Positions 6,949 through 15,134 of a DNA stretch of 33,639 nt are shown here, one piece after another (positions within the stretch are counted from its first letter, which is position 1; each line of letters opens with the position of its first letter). The notes below the pieces were generated by a model. That model saw only the letters and a list, made by a program, of their open reading frames with translations. It did not search any database and was not told the DNA's origin. The DNA lies in the NCBI GenBank assembly GCA_903907905.1, contig CAIVPX010000133.1, positions 1-33,639 on the forward strand. Direction: 5' to 3'. Position numbers and translations under genes: made by a program. This DNA comes from an uncultured bacterium (lineage in GTDB: Bacteria; Pseudomonadota; Gammaproteobacteria; Burkholderiales; Burkholderiaceae_E).

Positions 6949-8046
6949 TCACGGGACGATGGCAGCACGCAGCACGCGACGATGCGCAGCGTCCTGCATG
7001 GCCTGGGTAGCCTCATCGAGGCGATAGTGCGCGTCGACCAACTCAGCGAATGGATATCGCGTCTGATTCGTCACGACGAAATCGAGCGCCTCCAGCAGGT
7101 GCCTCGGGTGGTAGTTGTGGATCCCGCGAAGCGTGATCATCTTGCGCACGATGCGATGGGCATCGATGGTGGCCAGTGCGCCCGGACTGACGAGGCCCGC
7201 GAGAATATAGCTGCCCCCGGTTCGCACCAGATCGAGCCCTACGGCCAGCGCATCGGGTGAGCCGCAGACCTCGATGACCGCGTCCGGTCCCTCCGGGCGG
7301 CATCGCGCGTTGACCTCAGTACGCAACTGGTCAAGACTCAGGTCGGCGTCCAGTGCCACCTCCACACCAAACTTTCTGGCAAGCTCGCGGCGCCCCGGGT
7401 GGGCATCGATGCCGATGACGCAGCGCGCCCCGCGCGAGCGCGCCAGGGCTGCGCCATAAAGCCCGAGCAAACCCAGCCCCTGGATGACGACGGTGGCACC
7501 GAGCCGCAGGCTTGCCGCCTCGGTGACGGCTACCATGGTTGCTGCGCCGCAGTTGAGTGGCGCTGCCTCCTCGTCGCTTAGGCTGTCGGGTACACGCAGG
7601 ATCCAGGATCTGGGAAGGATGTAACAGTATTCGCCGAACCCGCCATGATGGTGCGGTGGTGTCGTCGCAGCCAGATGGCCGTACTTCTCCACGCCTCGAG
7701 CTTTTTGAGGCAGGTCGAGCACATCGGAAAAGTAGTCATTGCCTGGCGTGAAAAACTCGCTCCAGGTGACGCGATCGCCTATGGCGAGCCGATCGCCGCG
7801 CATGTCGTGGGTCAGACCCTCCCCCAGTGCAGCGATTCGGCCAACGATCTCATGTCCCAGCAGTCCGGGGCAGGGGTTGGGCCGGTGACCCTGGTACGAA
7901 TGAAGGTCCGATCGACAGATCGTGGACATGCTGACGCGAACCAGCGCCTCGCCGGGCAGCGGTGCGCGAAGCGGATAGCTTTCGATTTCCAGCGCCCCAT
8001 TGGGCGACCGGTAAGTGGCCACGCGCGCGCAAGCAGGCAAACTCAT
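6949..8046 (-). CDS. Zinc-type alcohol dehydrogenase associated with phosphonate catabolism (TIGR03366-like)
   Basis: A medium-chain dehydrogenase of 365 residues. The catalytic zinc ligands are visible as Cys44 (TICRSDLHS), His65-Glu66 (LLGHE) and Cys166 (NCGAAT). The nucleotide-binding GLGLLG motif is at 190-195, followed by an acidic residue in GIDAHPGRR that suggests NAD. The lobe at residues 95-124, where many relatives carry four structural-zinc cysteines, has none. The start ATG overlaps the phnA stop as ATGA, so translation is coupled. Members of this clade recur in phosphonate loci without an agreed reaction; oxidation of a hydroxy-phosphonate or reduction of phosphonoacetaldehyde are both possible. 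Confidence 0.8.
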   Translation of the reverse strand: MSLPACARVATYRSPNGALEIESYPLRAPLPGEALVRVSMSTICRSDLHSYQGHRPNPCPGLLGHEIVGRIAALGEGLTHDMRGDRLAIGDRVTWSEFFTPGNDYFSDVLDLPQKARGVEKYGHLAATTPPHHHGGFGEYCYILPRSWILRVPDSLSDEEAAPLNCGAATMVAVTEAASLRLGATVVIQGLGLLGLYGAALARSRGARCVIGIDAHPGRRELARKFGVEVALDADLSLDQLRTEVNARCRPEGPDAVIEVCGSPDALAVGLDLVRTGGSYILAGLVSPGALATIDAHRIVRKMITLRGIHNYHPRHLLEALDFVVTNQTRYPFAELVDAHYRLDEATQAMQDAAHRRVLRAAIVP

Positions 8047-9308
8047 GCGAGCGGCTCCGTTCCGTTGATGGCGAAATCGAAGATGTAGTGGCTCTTCAGG
8101 GATTGCGTCCTGGCACGTTCGGCGTAGACCGCGTTGAGCCGACGACTGAGGATGAAGGGCACCTTCGCTTCAGCCACTGCGCCATGACTGCGCAATCGTG
8201 CATCGGCGAGGTTGCTCAGGTCGTGCTCGGACTCACGACTGCCGATCACCGTGGCCGCATCACCGATCACCACCACATCCGCCTCCCTGTCCGCGGGGAG
8301 ATCGAAGCGTCGGCAAGCCTCCTCACGGGGCAGAGCAAGTTCCACCCCCTGAATCGTCCGAGCCAAATCGATGACGGCCTGCCGGGGCACGGTGGCAGAG
8401 CGAACCCAGACGCGCACGAAGCCACCCAACGCACCGTGGTGCCGCACGAAGGCATCGGTGATCGGACAGATCACCCGGGTCGCGCCCGCGCCGAACGACC
8501 GGTCGAGGACGTCCTGAAGGAACACCACATTCGGGCTGCCGTCGGCGCGCGACTTGTCGTTCATGCCGTGGTCGGCAGTCAGCGCCAGGGTGACGTCCAG
8601 CGCGCAAAGCCGACCGAACGCATCGTCGATTCGACGATAGAACTCGTTGGCGACCGGGTCGCCCGGTGCGTGCTTGTGCTGGATGAAATCGGTGAGGGAC
8701 AGATACGTGATGTCAGGCCGGCGCTGCGCGAGCAGTCTGATGCCCGCTTCAAGAACGAAGAGCGACAGGTCCATCGAATACATGTCGGGCTGGGGCATTC
8801 CCACGAGATCGATTACCCCGTCGATACCATTTTCTTCAAGGGTGCAGGCGCTCGCCAGTTCCGAGGAGAAGCTGACATTGCCTGCGCTCAGATCGAGGTC
8901 TTTACCGAGTTGTCGCCGCAGCTTGTCCTTAGCGGTAATGGACAGCACGCGAGCGCCTGCGTCCGCAAAGCGCGCGAGCACGGTCTGACTGCGCAGCAAC
9001 TCGGGACCGGTCATCACGACCGCCTGATCATCCTCGTTGAGATAGAAATTGCCCGATATCCCGTGCACCGAGGCCGGCGCGCCCGTGATGATCGACATGT
9101 TGTTGGGGCAGGTAAAACTTGGGACAGTGCCATCGGCTAGCGCGAAAAAGCCATCCTGAATGAAGCGAGCGATATTGGGGAGAGCGCCATCACGCAAGCC
9201 CTGCTCGATATACGCCGGATCCCCGCCGTCAATGCAGACGACCACCACAGGCCGGACGGGCCAGCGGTATCTGATCCCGTTGAGTTCGATGTTGTTCAAT
9301 GCCGTCAA
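8043..9308 (-). CDS. phnA: Phosphonoacetate hydrolase
   Basis: A 421-residue member of the alkaline phosphatase superfamily that splits phosphonoacetate into acetate and phosphate using two zinc ions. Matching residues are Asp27 (VVVVCIDGGD), nucleophile Thr66 (VPSFTCPNN), Asp207 and His211 (TDFIQHKH), Asp246-His247 (TADHGMN) and the late His in RLRSHG. The SITAKDKLR segment matches the known PhnA active-site region. The start is a TTG at 9308 with AAGGGA five to six bases upstream. It lies 12 bases after phnE and overlaps adh by four bases. It completes the route opened by PhnY, and no C-P lyase genes are present, so hydrolysis is the visible C-P cleavage path together with the HD oxygenase. 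Confidence 0.92.
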   Translation of the reverse strand: MTALNNIELNGIRYRWPVRPVVVVCIDGGDPAYIEQGLRDGALPNIARFIQDGFFALADGTVPSFTCPNNMSIITGAPASVHGISGNFYLNEDDQAVVMTGPELLRSQTVLARFADAGARVLSITAKDKLRRQLGKDLDLSAGNVSFSSELASACTLEENGIDGVIDLVGMPQPDMYSMDLSLFVLEAGIRLLAQRRPDITYLSLTDFIQHKHAPGDPVANEFYRRIDDAFGRLCALDVTLALTADHGMNDKSRADGSPNVVFLQDVLDRSFGAGATRVICPITDAFVRHHGALGGFVRVWVRSATVPRQAVIDLARTIQGVELALPREEACRRFDLPADREADVVVIGDAATVIGSRESEHDLSNLADARLRSHGAVAEAKVPFILSRRLNAVYAERARTQSLKSHYIFDFAINGTEPLA

Positions 9309-9320
9309 GAGTTATCCCTT

Positions 9321-10142
9321 TCAAACCGCCCAACGCCGCAGGCTCGCCGAGAGCAGGTCGATCAAGGTCACCGACACGACGATGATCAGGAGAATCGCCG
9401 ACGTCTGGGCATATTCAAATCCTCGGATCGCCTCATGGAGAACGACCCCGATGCCGCCAGCCCCCACCATTCCTACGACCGACGCCGATCGAACGTTCGA
9501 TTCGAAGCGATAAAGACTGTAAGAGACCCAGTGCGGCAGCACCTGAGGAAGTACCCCGTACAGGATGCACTCCAGCACATTGGCGCCCGTCGCCCGAACC
9601 CCCTCCACCGGTCGCGGATCGATCGCTTCGATCGCCTCCCCGAACAGCTTGGCCAGCACGCCAGTGGTATGCACCCACAGGGCCAGGACACCGGCAAAAG
9701 GCCCAAGGCCCACCGCAACGATGAAGAGCATCGCGAATACCATTTCATTGATGGCCCGCGCAGCGTCCATCAGGCGCCGAACCGGCTGATACACCCAGGC
9801 GGGAGCGATGTTCTCGGCGCAAAGCAATCCGAGCGGTACCGCACACACGACCGCCAGCAAGGTTCCCCAAATCGCGATATGCAAGGTGGTGATCATCTCC
9901 CTGAGGTAGATCGGCCACTCGTAGAAATCAGGCGGAAAGAACTCACGGCTGAATACGGCCATGTTGGCCGAATCTTCGATCAGTGCCAGCGGCCTTATTT
10001 CCGCGCCCTGCCACGACCAGATCAGCAGCATCAGGGCCCCCGCCCAGCCGAACTGGGTCAGCAGGCTCGACGACGGTGGCTTGAGCGGGACAGCGCCCGA
10101 CTGCATTTTCCCGATCACCTTGGAGACCTGTTCGGTAGCCAA
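9321..10142 (-). CDS. phnE: Phosphonate ABC transporter permease
   Basis: An inner-membrane permease of about 273 residues with an N-terminal cytoplasmic tail, one early membrane segment ([13 protein letters not shown]) and then the BPD_transp_1 domain. The EAA-type coupling loop reads [22 protein letters not shown]. The close [21 protein letters not shown] is characteristic of PhnE. It pairs with PhnC and PhnD to import phosphonates. The TTG at 10142 almost touches the phnD stop; an ATG at 10106 inside the N-terminal tail is an alternative start. Followed 12 bases later by phnA. Confidence 0.92.
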   Translation of the reverse strand: MATEQVSKVIGKMQSGAVPLKPPSSSLLTQFGWAGALMLLIWSWQGAEIRPLALIEDSANMAVFSREFFPPDFYEWPIYLREMITTLHIAIWGTLLAVVCAVPLGLLCAENIAPAWVYQPVRRLMDAARAINEMVFAMLFIVAVGLGPFAGVLALWVHTTGVLAKLFGEAIEAIDPRPVEGVRATGANVLECILYGVLPQVLPHWVSYSLYRFESNVRSASVVGMVGAGGIGVVLHEAIRGFEYAQTSAILLIIVVSVTLIDLLSASLRRWAV

Positions 10143-10144
10143 CC

Positions 10145-11110
10145 TTACTTCGACGCCGCGAGTCGCGCGAGTTGCGCATCGATCTCCGCCAGCTTCGCCT
10201 TCTTCTCGGCGGCTGGCATCCGATCATCGCCCTCGATCTTCGTACGATCCTTGAACAGCTCGAGCTGCCGGATCGGAACGAGCTGAGCATCGGTCGAGGC
10301 CTTGAACCCAGCCAGTCGATACATGTTCTTGAGGATTTCGCGCTCGCGATCATCGCGACCGTAGCTCAACACAAACGCCTGAACCTTTTTCTTGAGATCG
10401 GCGGGAAGATCCTTGCGCCACACCAGCGGGTCACGGGGAATCAGGGGCGAGGTCCAGAGAATCCTGATCTGCTCGAGCCTCTCGGGAAACTTCTCTTTCA
10501 TCTTGTCGGTCATCTCGCTGTTGCTCGTGGCCAGATCCACCTGCCGATTGAGCACGGCGAGGAAGTTGCCCTCATGGTTGGAGGAGCGCGTCACCTTGAA
10601 GTGCGTCCGTGGATCGAGCTTGTTCAGCGTAAATACATAATAGGTCGGGACCAGGGTGCCCGAGGTGGATGATGGATCACCGATCCCGAAGGAGTAGTTC
10701 CGGCCGTTTCTGATGACGTCATCGAGCGACTTGATCGGCGAGTCCCTGTGCGTGATGAGGTAGGAGTAGTAGCCGGGTGTGCCGTCAAGATCTACGAATT
10801 GCGCGAAGACCTCGCCGTTCGAGCGATCCACGGCTTCGATGGCAGCCTTGTTGCCATACCAGGCCAGTTGTATCTTGTTGAATCGCTGCGCCTCGATGAT
10901 CCCGGCGTACTCGGTGGCGTAGAAGCCATTGACCTTCATGCCGATTGCTTTGCTCATATCATCAAGAAACGGCTCCCACATCTGACGCAGAGCGCCTGCC
11001 TTCTCGGTGGCAATGATTCCGAAGTTGATCTCTCTCGGTTCGGATGCATGAGCGTAGGGAACGAGCGATAGTGCGAGAGCGCCAATCAGCGTTTTCAGCG
11101 ACTTGATCAT
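10145..11110 (-). CDS. phnD: Phosphonate-binding periplasmic protein
   Basis: A 321-residue PhnD-type binding protein. A signal peptide covers about 22 residues, ending at YAHAS. Ligand-site features of the family are visible: Tyr in TEYAGIIEA and WYGNKAA, the anion-binding Ser-Thr-Ser in GDPSSTSGT, and Asp in [11 protein letters not shown]. It captures phosphonates such as 2-aminoethylphosphonate in the periplasm and delivers them to PhnCE. The ATG at 11110 has AGGAA five bases upstream. It is 33 bases after phnC and two bases before phnE. The C-terminal 60 residues are lysine-rich and helical, as in other PhnD proteins. Ligand range within phosphonates cannot be read from the sequence. Confidence 0.93.
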   Translation of the reverse strand: MIKSLKTLIGALALSLVPYAHASEPREINFGIIATEKAGALRQMWEPFLDDMSKAIGMKVNGFYATEYAGIIEAQRFNKIQLAWYGNKAAIEAVDRSNGEVFAQFVDLDGTPGYYSYLITHRDSPIKSLDDVIRNGRNYSFGIGDPSSTSGTLVPTYYVFTLNKLDPRTHFKVTRSSNHEGNFLAVLNRQVDLATSNSEMTDKMKEKFPERLEQIRILWTSPLIPRDPLVWRKDLPADLKKKVQAFVLSYGRDDREREILKNMYRLAGFKASTDAQLVPIRQLELFKDRTKIEGDDRMPAAEKKAKLAEIDAQLARLAASK

Positions 11111-11143
11111 TGAATTTCCTGGTTGAATGGAGTGGACAACGCG

Positions 11144-11977
11144 TCAAGTACCGGCCGAGGCCGACAGCGCGTAGGAGCCCGGATCCGGCGCCATGACCGG
11201 ATTTGAACCGGGGCGAAAGAGGTGTTGTGCGTTGCTGCCGTACAAGGCCGCCAATGCCTCGGGAGTCAGCTCCGACGAGGGGCCATCGAAAACCACTCGC
11301 CCCGAACTGAGTGCAATCGTTCGCTGGCAGTAGCGGATTGCGAACTCCACCTGATGCAAGGAAACGACCACCGTACAGCCATGGTTCCGGTTGAGTGACT
11401 GCAGCAGTTCCATCACCCGCCGAGCCGACTCGGGATCCAGCGATGCGATTGGTTCGTCGGCGAGGATCAGCCTTGCGCCCTGAACCAGGCACCGCGCCAG
11501 CGCAGCGCGTTGCTGCTGGCCGCCCGACAGCGTGCCGGCTCGTCTCCAGGATGTGTCTTCGATCCCCATCGCGGCCAGCGCCGCGATCGCCGTCCCGCGC
11601 TGTTCATCGGTGAAGCGCATGAACAGACTTCGCCACCACGGCGTCTGGTGGAGTTGCCCGATCAGCACGTTGACAATGACGGGAAGACGATTGACCAGAT
11701 TGAACTGCTGGAACACGAAGCCCACTCGACTGCGAATATCCCTGACTGCTGGAAGCAGCCTGCCGTCCGACTGGACGGTCCGGCCCAGGACCTCGATATC
11801 GCCACTGCTTGCGGTGACAAAGCCGGGAAGATGTCTGAGCAGGGTCGATTTTCCCGACCCGGATGCGCCCAGCAGCGCAACCATTTCGCCCTCGCGCACG
11901 GCGATCGACACCTTGTCCAGAGCAACGCAGGCGCCGAAGGACTTGCTCAGGCTTCGCGTTACCAGTGCGTTTGCCAC
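11144..11977 (-). CDS. phnC: Phosphonate ABC transporter ATPase
   Basis: A 277-residue ATPase with Walker A GASGSGKST, Q-loop FVFQQFNLV, signature [15 protein letters not shown], Walker B LILADEP and the switch His in VVSLHQVEFA. The phrase FNLVNRLPVIVNVLIGQL is typical of PhnC. It energises uptake through PhnE. Translation starts at a GTG (11977) with GAGAGG four bases upstream. It is first in the minus-strand operon phnC-phnD-phnE-phnA-adh-HD oxygenase, preceded by a Pho box at 12030-12047. Confidence 0.94.
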   Translation of the reverse strand: MANALVTRSLSKSFGACVALDKVSIAVREGEMVALLGASGSGKSTLLRHLPGFVTASSGDIEVLGRTVQSDGRLLPAVRDIRSRVGFVFQQFNLVNRLPVIVNVLIGQLHQTPWWRSLFMRFTDEQRGTAIAALAAMGIEDTSWRRAGTLSGGQQQRAALARCLVQGARLILADEPIASLDPESARRVMELLQSLNRNHGCTVVVSLHQVEFAIRYCQRTIALSSGRVVFDGPSSELTPEALAALYGSNAQHLFRPGSNPVMAPDPGSYALSASAGT

Positions 11978-11989
11978 GGGGCCTCTCTG

Positions 11990-12007
11990 TTGTCACCGGA
12001 TTGCAAT
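11990..12007 (+). promoter_or_regulatory. Pho box driving phnY
   Basis: TTGTCAC, spacer CGGA, TTGCAAT; the first unit matches CTGTCAT at 5 of 7. TAAAAA (12018-12023), a 4 of 6 match to TATAAT, starts exactly 10 bp downstream. It faces right, toward phnY at 12174, leaving a 5' leader of roughly 140 bases. Confidence 0.55.
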
Positions 12008-12029
12008 GTGTGGAGTCTAAAAAGCGAAC

Positions 12030-12047
12030 ATTGCAGTCTGGTGACAT
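12030..12047 (-). promoter_or_regulatory. Pho box driving the phnC operon
   Basis: On the minus strand: ATGTCAC, spacer CAGA, CTGCAAT, each unit 5 of 7 to CTGTCAT. TAGACT (12019-12014) follows after 10 bp and matches TATAAT at 4 of 6. It faces left toward phnC. Its -10 overlaps the -10 region of the opposing phnY promoter. Confidence 0.6.
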
Positions 12048-12173
12048 GAGGGCTGCTGCTCGGTCTGGCGGGCTGATCGACGACTCCTGCCCCGCCGCTC
12101 AATAGCTCCAACGAACCTAACCGTCGGCGCGGCCAGGCTTGGTGGCCAGTCGACGCGCCAAAGGGAGATCGTC

Positions 12174-13604
12174 GTGACGACCATCAACGAAGCACTCCGG
12201 ATCGGCGGCGAGCGAATCGTTCGGCCGCGCGTGATCGAGGTTCATGACCCCTACACGGGCGATTGCATTGGTACGGTGCCCAAGGCCACCCTTGATGACG
12301 TTCGCCGCGCGTTTGATATCGCCCAGCGCTACCGCCCACGGCTCAGCCGCTACCAACGCTCAGAGATTTTGCGCAAGGCCGCGGATCTGGTGGCGACACG
12401 CAAGGAACCGATCAGTCGATTGATCACGCTGGAATCGGGTCTCAGTAGGCAGGACAGTCTGTACGAGGTCGGCCGCGTTTGCGACGTTCTTCGGTTTGGT
12501 GCCAACGCCGCGCTTCATGATGATGGGCAGATATTTTCGTGTGACATCACGCCTCAGGGCCGGGAGCGCCGGATCTTCACGCAGCGCGATCCGCTGCTGG
12601 GCGTCATTACAGCGATCACCCCCTTCAACCATCCGATGAACCAGGTCGCCCACAAGGTTGTGCCGGCGATCGCGACCAACAACCGAATGATTCTGAAGCC
12701 GTCCGAAAAGGTTCCGCTGTCGGCCCTGTATCTGGCGGATATCCTTTACGAGGCCGGCCTGCCGCCGGAGATGTTTCAGGTGCTCACAGGCGACCCCAAC
12801 GAGATAGCGCCTGAGCTATTGACCAACCCCGCCGTCGATCTCGTCACGTTCACAGGCGGCGTGGCGATCGGCAAGAAAATTGCCCAGGTCGCTGGCTACC
12901 GTCGCATGGTGCTTGAACTGGGCGGAAATGATCCGCTGGTCGTGATGGACGACGCCGATCTCGATGAGGCTGCCTCGCTGGCTGCGGCGGGCTCTTACAA
13001 GAACTCGGGTCAGCGGTGTACGGCGGTAAAGCGGATACTCGTTCACGAGCGCGTTGCCGACGAATTCGTTGACCGCCTGGTGGCAAAGACGCGAGCCTGG
13101 CGCTTCGGAAACCCGCAGGAATCCACCGTCGAAATGGGCACAGTGATCGATGAGGCGGCCGCCCGGCTGTTCGAGAAGCGGGTCAACGACGCCATTGCCC
13201 ACGGTGCGAGGCTTCTGGTGGGCAATGAGCGCACTGGGGCCCTCTACGCTCCCACCGTGATCGATCATGCTCGACCCGAGATGGAACTCGTTCGGGAAGA
13301 GACTTTCGGTCCGGTCTCACCGATCATGAGGTTTGGGGATCTCGATCAGGCGATTTCGATGGCCAATGGAACCGCGTTCGGATTGTCGTCGTCGGTGTGT
13401 ACCAACCGCTTGGATGTCGTGACGCGACTGGTCAACGAGTTGCACGTCGGCACGGTCAACGTTCGTGAAGTTCCGGGGTTCAGGCTGGAGCTCACGCCGT
13501 TTGGTGGAATCAAGGACTCCGGTCTGGGATACAAGGAGGGGGTCCTGGAAGCGATGAAGAGCTTTACCAACGTGAAAACCTATTCGCTGCCGTGGCCGGT
13601 CTGA
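12174..13604 (+). CDS. phnY: Phosphonoacetaldehyde dehydrogenase
   Basis: A 476-residue aldehyde dehydrogenase resembling PhnY (TIGR03250 type), which oxidises phosphonoacetaldehyde to phosphonoacetate with NAD. Catalytic features are Asn152 (TPFNHP), Glu248 (VLELGGNDP), nucleophile Cys282 (SGQRCTAVKR) and the TFTGG loop. The N-terminal EVHDPYTGDCIGTVPKATLDDVRRAF and the segment RRIFTQRDPLLGVI are the PhnY type. The GTG at 12174 has AAGGGAGA five bases upstream. It is transcribed alone on the plus strand, divergent from phnC, and followed by a stem-loop at 13624. Its product is the substrate of PhnA in the opposing operon. Confidence 0.92.
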   Translation: MTTINEALRIGGERIVRPRVIEVHDPYTGDCIGTVPKATLDDVRRAFDIAQRYRPRLSRYQRSEILRKAADLVATRKEPISRLITLESGLSRQDSLYEVGRVCDVLRFGANAALHDDGQIFSCDITPQGRERRIFTQRDPLLGVITAITPFNHPMNQVAHKVVPAIATNNRMILKPSEKVPLSALYLADILYEAGLPPEMFQVLTGDPNEIAPELLTNPAVDLVTFTGGVAIGKKIAQVAGYRRMVLELGGNDPLVVMDDADLDEAASLAAAGSYKNSGQRCTAVKRILVHERVADEFVDRLVAKTRAWRFGNPQESTVEMGTVIDEAAARLFEKRVNDAIAHGARLLVGNERTGALYAPTVIDHARPEMELVREETFGPVSPIMRFGDLDQAISMANGTAFGLSSSVCTNRLDVVTRLVNELHVGTVNVREVPGFRLELTPFGGIKDSGLGYKEGVLEAMKSFTNVKTYSLPWPV

Positions 13605-13623
13605 TGGCCTTGCGTTCGACCGG

Positions 13624-13654
13624 AGCGCGTCGCGCCGGCGCGGACCGACGCGCT
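13624..13654 (+). terminator. Possible terminator after phnY
   Basis: AGCGCGTC (13624-13631) pairs perfectly with GACGCGCT (13647-13654) around a 15-base GC-rich loop, 20 bases after the phnY stop. Only TTTC follows, so the U-tract is poor and efficiency is doubtful. Confidence 0.35.
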
Positions 13655-13689
13655 TTCAAGGCTGGGCCTTTCATCTGATTTTCGCGGAA

Positions 13690-13707
13690 TCGTCATCACC
13701 ACGTCAC
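13690..13707 (+). promoter_or_regulatory. Pho-box candidate upstream of ugd
   Basis: TCGTCAT, spacer CACC, ACGTCAC; matches of 5 and 4 of 7 to CTGTCAT, with GTCA repeated at an 11-bp step. No good -10 sits at the 10-bp position (GAGCAT, 3 of 6). It faces right, about 45 bases before the ugd start. Confidence 0.45.
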
Positions 13708-13751
13708 CTCAAACCTAGAGCATGGCTTCCTGAACGATGGGAGGCCACCTC

Positions 13752-15134
13752 ATGAAGGTATGCGTTTTCGGCGCTGGATATGTCGGTCTCGTCACGGCAG
13801 CCTGTCTGGCAGAGATGGGCAATAGCGTGATCGGTGTCGATATCGACACCGACCGGGTCGCGCAACTCGAGCGCGGGCTGATGCCGATCCACGAACCCGG
13901 GCTCGATACGCTGGTCAGTCGCAATCTGGCGGCGGGGCGTCTACGCTTTACGACGGACGTCGCGCTCGGCGTCTCGCACGGGACCTTGATCTTCATCGCC
14001 GTGGGCACGCCCCCGGCCGAGGACGGCTCGGCTGATTTGCAGCATGTGCTCGGCGTCGCCGCGAGCATCGGCCGACACATGAACGACTACAAGGTGATCA
14101 TCGACAAGAGCACCGTTCCGGTGGGAACCGCCGATGCGGTGCGGACCAGGGTTCAGGAAGAACTCGAGCGCCGCGCAACGATCGTGCCGTTCGCGATGGT
14201 TTCCAACCCGGAGTTCCTGAAAGAGGGTGCGGCCATCGATGATTTCATGCGGCCTGATCGGGTGGTCATCGGATGTGAGAGCGAGCAATCGGAGCATCTG
14301 ATGCGCGCGCTCTATGCCCCGTTTCTGAGGAATCGTGATCGAATCATCAGCATGGATGTGCGCAGCGCCGAGTTGACCAAGTACGTCGCCAACGCCATGC
14401 TCGCCACCCGGATCAGCTTCATGAACGAAATGGCGAGACTTGCCGACAAGTTGGGCGCCGACATCGAGATGGTTCGAATGGGCGTGGGGAGCGACCGAAG
14501 GATTGGCTCGCATTTTCTTTACGCGGGGTGCGGTTGGGGCGGGTCCTGCTTTCCGAAAGATCTCGACGCGCTTGATCGAATGGGGATCACGGCCGATGAA
14601 CCGCTCAGCATCGTTCGGTCAGTCCGTCAGGTCAACGATGCGCAGCGCCGCTTGCTGGGTCAACGGATTGTGGCCCGATTCGGGCAGCACCTTTCGGGTC
14701 TTCATTTCGCTGTCTGGGGTCTGGCATTCAAACCCGAGACCGACGACATGCGCCAGGCACCCAGCGTTGACCTGATCGATGAACTATTGGCCCGGGGCGG
14801 GTCCGTCAGCGCCTACGATCCGGCTGCGCGAGAGCACGCTGCCAGGCGTTGGGCGGGGCAGTCCGGCTTCGCCCTGGCCGATGACCCCGTGTCGGCCTGC
14901 TCGGGGGCCGACGCACTGGCCATCGTGACCGAGTGGCGCGAGTTTCGCAGCCCCGATTTCCCGCAGATCGCCGCACAGATGAAACAGCGCGTCATCTTTG
15001 ATGGCCGCAACCTGTTTGACCCGCAATTCCTGGCAGATTCGGGATTCGAGTACTCGGGAATCGGACGCCGGCAAATCGTCGCGCCGGTCAATGACTCCGT
15101 GCCGCCAGCCTTAACTGAGCGTATCGCTGCCTGA
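13752..15134 (+). CDS. ugd: UDP-glucose 6-dehydrogenase
   Basis: A 460-residue enzyme that oxidises UDP-glucose to UDP-glucuronate with two NAD. Features are the N-terminal GAGYVGLV at 7-14, Glu in NPEFLKEGAAIDDF, Lys210 and Asn214 (ELTKYVANAM), the catalytic Cys266 (GWGGSCFPKD) and the C-terminal domain (FKPETDDMRQAPS). The ATG at 13752 has GGGAGG seven bases upstream. Its 3' end overlaps the convergent plcP by 24 bases. UDP-glucuronate is the donor for glucuronosyl-diacylglycerol in phosphate-starved bacteria, so the place next to plcP and a Pho-box candidate suggest lipid remodelling. Exopolysaccharide supply is the alternative. Confidence 0.93.
   Translation: MKVCVFGAGYVGLVTAACLAEMGNSVIGVDIDTDRVAQLERGLMPIHEPGLDTLVSRNLAAGRLRFTTDVALGVSHGTLIFIAVGTPPAEDGSADLQHVLGVAASIGRHMNDYKVIIDKSTVPVGTADAVRTRVQEELERRATIVPFAMVSNPEFLKEGAAIDDFMRPDRVVIGCESEQSEHLMRALYAPFLRNRDRIISMDVRSAELTKYVANAMLATRISFMNEMARLADKLGADIEMVRMGVGSDRRIGSHFLYAGCGWGGSCFPKDLDALDRMGITADEPLSIVRSVRQVNDAQRRLLGQRIVARFGQHLSGLHFAVWGLAFKPETDDMRQAPSVDLIDELLARGGSVSAYDPAAREHAARRWAGQSGFALADDPVSACSGADALAIVTEWREFRSPDFPQIAAQMKQRVIFDGRNLFDPQFLADSGFEYSGIGRRQIVAPVNDSVPPALTERIAA

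Larger units (their letters stand above)
11990..12047. repeat. 20-bp inverted repeat spanning the phnC-phnY promoters
   Basis: The left arm 11990-12009 and right arm 12028-12047 are inverted copies matching at 17 of 20 positions, separated by 18 bp. Each arm contains one Pho box plus two further bases (GT). The arms are too far apart and transcription is divergent, so this is not a terminator. It is either two Pho boxes kept nearly identical or an operator for a second regulator. Confidence 0.75.

Noticed and set aside
7962-9140. Long plus-strand open frame opposite phnA
   Set aside because: It mirrors a well-supported phosphonoacetate hydrolase, with no domain and no ribosome site.
6345-13604. 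C-P lyase pathway (phnG to phnM)
   Set aside because: None of these genes is present; the phosphonate genes here are all of the hydrolytic or oxygenase type.
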